Shown here in pieces: positions 55,749 to 64,000 of a stretch of DNA of 64,000 nt (positions are counted from its first letter, which is position 1; every line of letters starts with the position of its first letter). The notes beneath the pieces were generated by a model. It was not told the origin of the DNA, ran no database searches, and saw only the letters and a list, made by a program, of their open reading frames with translations. Source of the DNA: Sipunculus nudus (Eukaryota; Annelida; Sipuncula; Golfingiida; Sipunculidae); the NCBI GenBank assembly GCA_026874595.1, contig CM049306.1, positions 92,807,642-92,871,641 on the forward strand. The letters run 5' to 3'. A program made the translations under genes and the position numbers.

Positions 55749-58700
55749 CCTTGCAATACTCTCTGTTAGATAAACTATATAAAACTTAAGGTTTTGCATT
55801 CGACAATTACATTATCCTACAATGCATTAAATATCTCCATTTAAATTTATATCCTATTCACACACGAAGGAAATTTAGTGCAATTATTTCTATGTCAGAA
55901 CCTGTCAGGTTCTTGCGTTTTTGATTGTCTTAATTACTGATGAATGTGCATTAATGTTAGGGGCGGATTAGGGACTTTACAAATGAGGAAATGGTGAAGA
56001 CGTGTGCTGGGAGCGTCGTGAGACAGTGTATACGAGTGAGGGCTATTAGGGTTTCGATACTTGACTGCATTAGGAAGTCCCACTGTGTTAAAACTTCTTC
56101 CGTAAAATTGATGTCTATGTGCTGTCAGCTTGTCCGAGAGAGTGGACCAAATTTGGCAAGGCTTGCTACAGATATCAGTCCAACCAAACAACGTGGATGA
56201 ATTCACGCCGCGCATGCGCCAAGCAGGGAGGAGACCTCGCGAGGATTCCTGATGCAGAGACAAACGATTTTCTGATTTCTCTTTTACGGGGACAAGCTTA
56301 TATTCTAGCCAATTTCATAAGAGTCAAGGGCACATTGGAGTATCTGCCAAATCAACCGGTAAGTTAAAAAAGAGTATGATGGGATTATTTTCATACTGCT
56401 AATTATATATAAACAAATATGAATGGTAAAAATCAGACCAGTTGAGGCTCTCCATATTTTTAAATAGAAGACTTGCTTTCTTTTAAGTTTTAATTTGGAC
56501 ATCCACAAAATAAAAGTGCAGGGTGTTACAACCCTTTCCCTGTGATAGTCCATGCTGTTTTTTAGGCTTATTAAGATGCACAAGACCTCACAAATCGTGC
56601 ACACATATAAAACTAAGTATATTCTAACTTTAAATTTAAATTTGACGTATAACCAACAAGCAAATGTATTGTTCGCTTGTTGAAAGGGTTAAATGTGTTA
56701 GCAATCATGACAAACTATACCAGTTAACGTATTATGGATACAATTAACTAACTTGGCGAACTTGAAATACAGGACAATCTTGATTTACTTGTCAAACTTG
56801 ACGTATATGACATATCTAACGTATACCTTCGCACGGAAGGTTCAAACTACATTATCACAATAAACTAAGCCTACAGGCTGCCTTATAAACTGACAACCCA
56901 ATTCCTGATTAATATTTCAATTAATACTTTAATAGTATAAACTGATGCAATACAATTTTATAATTTTGCTGGTCCCTCTATTAAGTACCCATAGCTGTTA
57001 ATTAACTAATAATAAAAAACACTGAAATCATGTGATATGTGTCTAAATCCAAAACTTACTTCAAGGTCTATCGCAGAAAGTAAAGCGTCTTTATCCAGCC
57101 ATACAGACTGACTTGACTAATATGTATTTACAGCTCTGAAACATCTTGCATCTTGCTCTACATTATGGATACCGATTAGTTTTATCGTATACAAAGTAAT
57201 TTATCATTTCATTGTCACAACTATTATATTAGGCACGTCTTTCATATTATACTTACAACATTCGCTCTCGACAAGGAATTGTCCAAACAGTATCTTCTCT
57301 GTCGCTGCTACGTAACCATAAGAAACAAAGAATTATGTATGGTGGGGTATATACCATACAACACTGATAAGTCTTGTATTTAGCATACGGTCCCGGCATT
57401 GACACATTCCTGACTAGTTGGCATAGCACTAAACGTGTACATTAAACCGACGGTCAAAATTCACCCCAACGTTAACACAGGTATTGGTATAAATACACCA
57501 ATTCCTCATGTTCGCCAAAAAAATATTCTCGGCATTACACTCTAAGACAGCATTCATCATTTACTCTAATTCCACAGAGGTCGACTTCAGTTTTCTCGCC
57601 TAGCCTTTAGATGCTGAAAACTTCAGCTGGTTACTGATGGTGGCAGGGTATATTTTATCGTGTGGTTGACTACTATCTGTGCAGATGTGTATGAAACTGC
57701 AGTTCTCAATCTGCATTTGTGCAGATCTTAGTTTTAATTCAATGTTTTAATTGAATCTTTCATCCATCACTTATATCAAAGCTTTACGCCATGGCTCTGG
57801 TGTGAGTTTTGAACATTAGTATATTTTTGTAATAATTATATACACTTTGTCATATCTCAGTCCTTATTCACTGATTATATAATTAATATATTAATTTAAC
57901 CTATGCAAATATGAGAAAGAACCAACTTTAATTAAGCTCTTTCACTGGAAACGATATTCATAGGTGATATATCTGTAACATCAGTCTACGCTTGGGATAA
58001 ATGTTTATTTCCATGTACGAGGATGACACATCGGACCAGCATGGTCTCAAGCTAACGGAAACTGGTCGTATGCGTTTTCCGATTCTCGCAATACCGTAAT
58101 AGAATTAAAGGTTACCCTGCATTTTTCTTGTGGATATTACAATAAGTATTTGTACAAACTGTCGTAAAATGTTACATAGGTATGGTCAAACGCATTCAAC
58201 TTTAAATTAGGTTACTATACAAAAAATTCTTGTAACAATAACATCATTTTTTTACTGTCCGGGGCACGCTTTCTTACATATTTGAGCACTGGTAAATATT
58301 CCTGAAGAAAATACCCTGGATGTACATTGTTTTCAAAAGTCATAGTTGCAAGTCCGCCCCTGCCCTGGAACATATTTTCTCGACAAAACGTGCACGAGTT
58401 TCTCCTTGCACGGAATAAGCCTCTCCATCTCGAGATAAAGTTGATAAATGCCTGTCCAGCTTCAGCTTCAGACTTTAATCAAACCAAACCCTTACTCTTT
58501 CGCATAAATCCCTTCACAGCATAGATAAACTTGTGGCCGCTAATATCAAGTTTTATCAATCGCAAGCAACTCACTGTGTCAATGTAAACTGATACTATTG
58601 GTGGGAAAATATAGCAATGACATGACATTTATCTGAATGTATTGTTTGTTTTATTGTGAAGGAATACTCAATGATTACCGTCTTTTACTTATAATGAAGG

Positions 58701-61700
58701 GGCATTGGGCACTAGGCTATATCTTTTCAGGTAAAGTATACGAGATGGGCCTACAAGGAACCGACTTACTCTGGGGGACTAGAGCAATGCGTGGGCGTGC
58801 ATAGGAATGGGGAATGGTTTGATGTCAATTGTGACATACCGAAAGGGTTCCTCTGTTCAAAGGAAATCAGTATGTTTTATTTGTTCACCGTTAATATTTA
58901 TATCAAAGACATTGAATTTTACAATTACTACTTTAAGTTTACAAATTCATTGCAGTTAGATTTTTACCAACTCTTAATAGATTTGATAGAACTTCTGTTA
59001 TGATGCGAGGTACTATTTTATTATACATAAACAGTTAAACATAAAACAAACGAAAGAAAGAACTTAAGTAATATTCATATGAGCTTATTGAAAACATGAA
59101 TATTTTGGCTCGTATATACAAGGCACAGCAAGAACTGCTGCAGTTGTAAACAGTCTTATACACTTGTACCATTATCAGTCATAAACTTTTGTGAAAAGCC
59201 TTCATTGCTACCATGGAAATGTCTGTAGGATCCAATGGCAGGATTCTTTTGGGAACTACACGGCGATTATATTCAAGCACGTACTATATATATGCAATTA
59301 AAAAGTTTAAAAGGATTATATATTTGTAATTCAGATATGTACTGGTTGGATAATGTTGAATGTTCTGGGAACGAGGCTAAGATCCAGGATTGTGTACACG
59401 GCGCCTGGGGAACCAGCAACTGTACCGAGAGTGACGCCGTCAAAATCAGTTGTTCTTATAAAACGACCAAGGTTTGTGTTATTTTATGCATTCTTTGGTA
59501 CAAAAATGCTTTACCAGCAAGTAAGAAAACATATCAGTTGATAGTAAGTATAATTATTTCGGCAGGTATGTGTGTGGTAACTATATATAGAAGATTTTTA
59601 TATATTTAATTCTACCTTACAATTCGGGACCATGTCGTGTTAAAAGTTCATTTCTCTTAGACAATGAGAGATGGAATGGTCTCGTGCGATTCTCACAGAA
59701 ATGATACACTTTACACCTTTATATAGGCTTCTGCTACTAGGTACATATAGCTCAAGTTGCTCAAGGTGTCAACCATTAAAGCTGTCTTTAATTTCAGACA
59801 GACCGCGGGGAAGAGCCAGGCTTCCATGCCACAACCACTTATAAAGGCGTCCTACAAGTATATCACTCTAGGTCCTGGCGTTATATATGTGATAACAACT
59901 TCGACCTTCGTGACAGTCAGGTGGCGTGTCGTCAGCTGAATAAAATACCTCACTTCATGCACAAGGTATCAGGTCTCACGAGAGGTGGGTGTCATGAAGT
60001 TTTTCATATCTATTTCCATTTTCCAATAAACTTTTACAAGACATGACACAAGTAACCGTTAGAGTATATTTTGGAGCCAGTTTTGATCCTTGCAGGTTCT
60101 TCCATATTGTCTCTTCTTATTGTCACGAATGCAACTGCAGGTCATGACAGAAAAATCATTTAGTTTCATACATTTTAAGTTCCTCGACAGAACACACACT
60201 GACAAATGTTATACATTTTTCATAACAGGCAAAAGAAGTGTGAAAGAATATAATGTAGGGTGTGCCGGAGGGCCAACAGGGGGTGCTGATTGCACTCAGA
60301 TGCAACCAGATATGTTCCGTTGTCCAGGCTCACCTAGTTTTACAATTTGTAGTCAGGTAAGTAATACTAAATAAATAAAATTAAAACAATAAATAATGTT
60401 CAGTTTTTAATACTTGACTGATAAAGGTTACTCAGAGTTTTGATCCTAGAAAACGACACTGCAATGGTCCACAGTTTTGTTTTTTCTATGTCGAGGTGTA
60501 CAGCCAATAATCGTAACTTGACGCTCGAAGCACATGCTGATGTCTTACGCTTGTATGACTTAACTAACGCTTATATAAAACACGTGAGAAAAGATATTTG
60601 TCTGCGGTCATCAATATAACAAAAAGGACCCAATTTTTGACTACACTCGTAATTGGTGTTATTAGAAAGTTCAGAATCATATTTTATATGTAGGCCGTGT
60701 GACGCTGAAGCTCTCGACGTTTATAGAATGCACGTCACTGACAACTCGACAGCCTTGCAAATTGCCGCTAAAATTTCTTGTCAATAGACTTTCCAATTAT
60801 CCCTGCATTTCATGTCGATTACTTAATGAATTCTAATTTGTTCGTTGTATCTATTATTTATTATATATCCCCGCCCTCTCAACATGTTCGTATGAAACCA
60901 CCGCTTAAATGTTTGCTGTCATTCCACAAACACCTGTTTAATATACTAATGTTTGAAATAGATTATAAATAATAGATTCTCACAATTTTTTCCACATTTT
61001 AAGAAGTTTAGTAGTTCAAAATGCAGGTTTTATTCCTTCCAACATGTGCAGTCATACTTAATTTGTTTTTATAGAACCGGATTACATGTTTGCAGCCTGG
61101 TAAACCATTAGTTACTGTTTAAATTAATGCTAGGAAGCAGGTTAAGAAGCTTTATATAAATATTTTTACCAGATGTTCGTTACAGTCCTTTGAATGTTCT
61201 TTCCTTAGGTAAAGGTTTGTAACCGCGATCGTTACGGCGAAGATTGTAGCGGCATCTGTGGACATTGTACCAATGACAGGTGCTCGTCACGTGACGGTAT
61301 CTGCCCTCCCGGAGGCTGTGAACCGGGGTATCGTGGTCTGAAATGTGATCAACGTAAAAAGGCCTTATTTGTTTGAAGAAAAATGTAAAAAATAATTCTT
61401 ACTCTAATCGTTGATCTAACCAACAAAAAGCTTACATTATTTAAAGAAGAAATAAAAAAGGGAAGAAATGACCTAGTTGCTTGGTCAAACTCATTGTTTA
61501 GGACAGTCAACGATTAAACATAACTTACCGTGGATGTTCAATACTGCAGGATTATATTAGTAGTTTGAAGTTGTATGTTCTGTAAAGTTCTCGCAAGAGG
61601 ATTAAGAGATATTTCGGTTGTATACTAAGACATCCATTTGTAGGATAGAGAAAAAGTTTCTGCTATTTTCGCTGTATCATTTATTTGAGTTTTTAAACTG

Positions 61701-63170
61701 TATATGAATAAAGCCTGCCAGAACGGCTACTGGGGACACCAATGCAAGCAGCGATGCGGTCATTGTAAAGCTACCCCCTGTGACGCCGTGTCCGGCAAAT
61801 GCGACGGTGGACAATGTCAGGATGGCTACCTAGGCGGCCGTTGCGACAGACGTGAGATTTTTTTTCTTTTCTCTCTTTATCCTTATTTCTACTCACAGAC
61901 CACTCTCATATACGTGTAATTATTACAAAATGCGTACTCTGTAAATACATGAGCTATATTTGACTGATCCGGTGCATTACATCAAATAAGGATTTTTCTC
62001 TATCATTCCTATGGAGCCTGCCAAACGGGAAGGTGGGGCAAGGAATGTCTTGAAAAGTGTGGAAAATGCAACGAGTCTTCCTGTCGTCACACAGACGGCG
62101 TGTGCCTCAGTGGAAAGTGTTTAGATGGTTACCTTGGCCCAAAATGTAACACAGGTAGAGAGTATCTGCTGATTGTTTTAAGTAATTGTAGGAATTATAC
62201 AACAGCTGTTTTCAGTATTCTTCCTAACTGTCCATGTAAGTTTGTTTGTATAAATATATGCATGAGTTGTGTGTGAAATATTGAAATTTCTTGTGCCAGT
62301 AATCCTTCAGTATTAAGCCTTACTGTAAGAAAATTTCTCAAACAAATAACAAACAAAGTTTAAACCTTTTGTTATTATATATTAACAAAGAACAAAGATA
62401 ATGTGAATGAACCTCTTGTTATTATATATTAACAAATAACAAAGATAACGTAAATGAACCTATATGTACCCTAGCGAATTATTGGAGAGGAGACCAGTTC
62501 AGTTTGATCTGAACCTTATAAACGATTAAAATCTTCAAAATAACCTTAAGTGTCATGAACGTTTTTTTTATTTGTACACAGCTTGTGAAGGATCAAGCTG
62601 GGGTCCAAATTGTAAGAACAAGTGCGGCTTTTGCAAGGGACCAAAATGTGACGTCACCACCGGTGTCTGTCCTTCCGGTGTATGTGACGAAGGCTACACT
62701 GGAGAGAAATGTGTACAAGGTGAATCTTTAAATATATTATTGATACTAAAAACTTGATACTTATATGGTGACATTTTCTCTTATAAAATGTAAGCCACTT
62801 ATGTTATGACAAATTTTAATAACAAACGACAAACAAAATAAAAAGTATTTAAATTCAGAAATATTTTAGAGGATATGAATAATATGGATATCTTCAGATT
62901 ATATCCTCATTCAGCTTATACACTCTGAGTGTTCACAAAATCAAGAAATGTCAATATTTCCATTTATTTAAAGCAAGATATTTAACACAGGGTGATTGTA
63001 CTATGAACAACATGTATAATAATAATCTTTCAATTAACTTTGCACTGTAACTCAATTAAAACGATCCTTTATTTTAATGCGTTGCCTATTAATTCGAATT
63101 TAGTCAAAATATGCCATATCAAATATAGCCTGTAATAGATTATGTATATTATGTGCCCATATATATATGT

Positions 63171-63225
<55 letters not shown>

Positions 63226-64000
63226 GCTCATCTTCCCAATGTTTAACTGTAACTCTGGCATTACGATAACAGTTTGCGACCAAGGATGGTGGGGCTTGAA
63301 TTGCACAGAAAAATGTGGCCATTGTTTAAATTCCACATGTGAAGCAAAAGATGGAATTTGTCAATCTGGGGTCTGTGAGGAGGGGTATGAAGGAGAACGT
63401 TGTGACACAAGTAGGTTTATCTATACGAAATGCTAATGCTGTAAACGGCGAAGTTGTATATTAAATACCGGATCATGCATCATGACTTCAGTAATATCAT
63501 TAATTTATATTCATCACATTACCCCTGTAGTGTACTTGTTACTGTATGCCTGTAATAGAGAGTTTCTATACGAACAGCCAAAAAGGACTTATTCTCGTAA
63601 TTATACTATATTATGTCCCAAGAAAAAGGCACTGTTGTTTTTCAATGTGCGATATACTTTTAGTCATCTTTTATTCACAATTTTCAATAAGTTTCACACA
63701 GAGCATGTTAAATTACGGAGATTACATGGAGCTGAAACTTTTACGGTTAACTGTCAGATACGTGCCCGGGCAGGCATAGTTCCTGCATTCGTTTTCATGT
63801 CCTTCTCTCATCTTTTCATTTGTTAAGTATAATGCATCTCCTTCCTACAGTTGGCAGCAGTGTTCCAGTGTGTAAAAAAGAATGTCCGGTCTGTGATACC
63901 ACCACGTGTGATCAGACCGAAGACAACCCGTATCTCTCTAGACAGTCAGACACAGAATTACCTGCCTGTGAACTAGGGGCCTGGGTTTACCCGACCTTGT
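54239..64000 (+). CDS. Gene 2: signal peptide-CTLD-SRCR-multiple EGF scavenger-receptor-like protein (3' partial, 13 exons)
   Basis: Thirteen exons with matching phases give about 643 residues before the window ends. The order is signal peptide (1-22), an unrecognised two-cysteine module (23-88), C-type lectin domain (88-211), an SRCR C-terminal half (211-256), an SRCR N-terminal half (257-319), a degenerate SRCR C-terminal half (319-361), then EGF-like domains of the CGHC type, one per exon (362 onward). The class resembles scavenger receptors and MEGF/SREC-type proteins, which bind microbial or apoptotic surfaces; the role here is inferred. The lectin module has the same intron positions as in gene 1. 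Whether the protein is secreted or membrane-bound cannot be seen. Confidence 0.82.
54305..55411. other. First intron of gene 2
   Basis: Contains the TTCGCG repeat fragment at about 54728-54770. No exon found. Confidence 0.4.
55412..55607 (+). CDS. Gene 2 exon 2: unrecognised N-terminal module
   Basis: This phase 0 to phase 1 exon encodes FEDGDLRLVYGEETTYG then SYQCSSNLFLLHPDTRTQC and a Ser/Thr/Pro tail. Two cysteines 20 residues apart suggest one disulphide. The GDLRLVYG start recalls the opening strand of SRCR domains, but the rest does not fit. I do not recognise the family. Confidence 0.78.
55608..56128. other. Second intron of gene 2
   Basis: Contains a (TA)n tract at 55708-55746; nothing else. 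Confidence 0.45.
55708..55746. repeat. (TA)n microsatellite
   Basis: About 39 bases of TA. Confidence 0.95.
56129..56358 (+). CDS. Gene 2 exon 3: N-terminal half of C-type lectin domain
   Basis: This phase 1 to phase 0 exon of 230 bp encodes CPREWTKFGKACYRYQS, then SRRACAKQGGDLARI, ending LPNQP before GTAAGT. The WIGL core is replaced by AYILAN. Length and borders match gene 1 lectin domain 2. Confidence 0.9.
56359..58730. other. Intron within the gene 2 C-type lectin domain
   Basis: AT-rich; no repeat or exon recognised. Confidence 0.4.
58731..58869 (+). CDS. Gene 2 exon 4: C-terminal half of C-type lectin domain (EPT)
   Basis: This phase 0 to phase 1 exon encodes VKYTRWAYKEPTYSGG, then LEQCVGV, GEWFDVNCD and GFLCSKEIS. 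The sugar-motif position reads EPT and WFD instead of EPN/QPD and WND, so canonical calcium-dependent sugar binding is doubtful. It joins by phase 1 straight to an SRCR half exon. Confidence 0.9.
58870..59334. other. Intron between lectin and SRCR half exon
   Basis: Searched for the missing SRCR first half (hydrophobic strand, HxGxWGTVCDD, VVCRQLG). Nothing matched in any + frame. Confidence 0.5.
59335..59471 (+). CDS. Gene 2 exon 5: orphan C-terminal half of an SRCR domain
   Basis: This phase 1 to phase 0 exon encodes MYWLDNVECSGNEAKIQDC, then WGTSNCTESDAVKISC. The xLDxVxCxGxE and C-x(9)-C pattern is the SRCR second half. No matching first half was found between 58870 and 59334, and lectin exon phase 1 joins it directly. 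Confidence 0.88.
59798..59984 (+). CDS. Gene 2 exon 6: N-terminal half of an SRCR domain
   Basis: This phase 0 to phase 1 exon encodes a linker, then KGVLQVYHSRSWRYICDNN and DSQVACRQLNK. This corresponds to the GRVEVxHxGxWGTVCDDxW...VVCRQLG core of SRCR domains. WGTV is altered to WRYI. Confidence 0.85.
60229..60356 (+). CDS. Gene 2 exon 7: degenerate C-terminal half of an SRCR domain
   Basis: This phase 1 to phase 0 exon encodes KRSVKEYNVGCAGGPTGG, then ADCTQ, MFRCPGSP and TICSQ. The four cysteines keep the C-x(9)-C spacing of exon 5, but the WLDxV strand is lost. Phases match those of exon 5, supporting a paralogous half-domain. Confidence 0.75.
60357..61208. other. Intron before the EGF run of gene 2
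   Basis: AT-rich; nothing recognised. Confidence 0.4.
61209..61353 (+). CDS. Gene 2 exon 8: EGF-like domain 1
   Basis: This phase 0 to phase 1 exon encodes VKVCNRDRYGEDCSGICGHC, then CSSRDGICPPGGCEPGYRG and LKCDQ. The eight-cysteine YGxxCxxxCGxC pattern is like the multiple-EGF proteins (MEGF, SREC). Confidence 0.9.
61354..61713. other. Intron between EGF exons 1 and 2
   Basis: AT-rich; nothing recognised. Confidence 0.4.
61714..61851 (+). CDS. Gene 2 exon 9: EGF-like domain 2
   Basis: This 138-bp phase 1-1 exon encodes ACQNGYWGHQCKQRCGHC, then CDAVSGKCDGGQCQDGYLGG and RCDR. It keeps the same cysteine pattern as its neighbours. Confidence 0.9.
62017..62154 (+). CDS. Gene 2 exon 10: EGF-like domain 3
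   Basis: This 138-bp phase 1-1 exon encodes ACQTGRWGKECLEKCGKC, then CRHTDGVCLSGKCLDGYLG and PKCNT. It was missed as a reading frame because the exon has no nearby start codon. Splice sites are ATGGAG and G|GTAGAG. Confidence 0.88.
62155..62581. other. Intron between EGF exons 3 and 4
   Basis: Contains a two-copy repeat of 48 bp (about 62364-62461) with TTGTTATTATATATTAACAA and GATAA-GT-AATGAACCT in each copy. Confidence 0.6.
62582..62719 (+). CDS. Gene 2 exon 11: EGF-like domain 4
   Basis: This 138-bp phase 1-1 exon encodes ACEGSSWGPNCKNKCGFC, then CDVTTGVCPSGVCDEGYTG and EKCVQ. The acceptor is TTTGTACACAG. Confidence 0.9.
62720..63272. other. Intron between EGF exons 4 and 5
   Basis: Contains the (TA)n at about 63157-63221. 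The reading frame crossing it into the EGF exon is an artefact of the TA tract being open. Confidence 0.5.
63157..63221. repeat. (TA)n microsatellite
   Basis: TA-rich tract with one interruption (GTGTT) near 63168, about 50 bases before an EGF exon. Confidence 0.93.
63273..63410 (+). CDS. Gene 2 exon 12: EGF-like domain 5
   Basis: This 138-bp phase 1-1 exon encodes CDQGWWGLNCTEKCGHC, then CEAKDGICQSGVCEEGYEG and ERCDT. A (TA)n tract ends about 50 bases upstream of the acceptor. Confidence 0.9.
63411..63850. other. Intron before the last visible exon
   Basis: AT-rich; overlapping short frames are not supported. Confidence 0.4.
63851..64000 (+). CDS. Gene 2 exon 13 (cut by window end): Cys-rich segment
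   Basis: This phase 1 exon encodes GSSVPVCKKECPVCDTTTC, then NPYLSRQSDTELPACELGAW to the end of the window. It resembles a diverged EGF-like start (CxxxCPxCxxxxC). No donor is visible. Confidence 0.72.

Noticed and set aside
59235-59334. Upstream extension of the SRCR frame from an ATG at 59235
   Set aside because: The extension is AT-rich and non-SRCR-like; an AG acceptor at 59333-59334 with correct phase begins the conserved part.
60090-60228. Upstream extension of the frame into exon 7 of gene 2
   Set aside because: It precedes a good acceptor (TTTTTCATAACAG) and shows no conserved residues; treated as intron.

Overview
This is eukaryotic DNA: AT-rich, with short exons in canonical GT-AG introns, long (TA)n microsatellites, dispersed repeats carrying GTCCGTCC-type motifs and a tRNA-derived SINE. 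The repeats and the secreted or membrane domain repertoire suggest a lophotrochozoan, most likely a bivalve mollusc. That assignment is an inference. All real coding sequence found is on the + strand and consists of exons too short to stand out as long reading frames.

Gene 1 (683 to 44039, 5' end outside the window) has 31 visible exons. Every splice phase matches the next exon, giving about 1465 residues in one open frame. The order is C-type lectin domain 1 (QPD motif), C-type lectin domain 2 (EPN motif), three tiny acidic or Thr/Pro linker exons, a Cys-rich helical module, a ten-cysteine Ly6/uPAR domain, a second copy of the Cys-rich module, a pre-vWD region, a von Willebrand factor type D domain, a basic/acidic linker with an RGRR site, a Cys-rich region with one EGF, a transmembrane helix and a 25-residue basic tail. 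The C-terminal two thirds match the VWDE-like family (von Willebrand factor D and EGF domain protein). The lectin and Ly6 part makes it an unusual receptor.

The stretch 44040 to 54238 is intergenic. It holds repeats, small MITE-like elements and microsatellites, with no convincing gene.

Gene 2 (54239 to beyond 64000, 3' end outside) starts with a signal peptide exon. It continues with an unrecognised two-cysteine module, a C-type lectin domain with the same exon split as in gene 1, SRCR half-domain exons in an odd order, and a run of EGF-like exons, four of which are exactly 138 bp. It looks like a scavenger-receptor-like protein.

Introns carry many mobile or repetitive elements: a Helitron-like element with internal satellite (about 6904 to 9175), a 1.17 kb element with perfect 25-bp terminal inverted repeats (5188 to 6354), a pogo-like MITE (25829 to 26072), a SINE (about 28205 to 28495), three loci of one tandem-unit repeat family, a relic LINE fragment, a minisatellite apparently seeded from a splice donor (22871 to 23520), and a decayed duplicate exon (41967 to 42085). 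The two lectin-bearing genes side by side, sharing a two-exon lectin module, suggest a locus where extracellular recognition domains are shuffled and duplicated, as expected of innate-immune or adhesion receptors.
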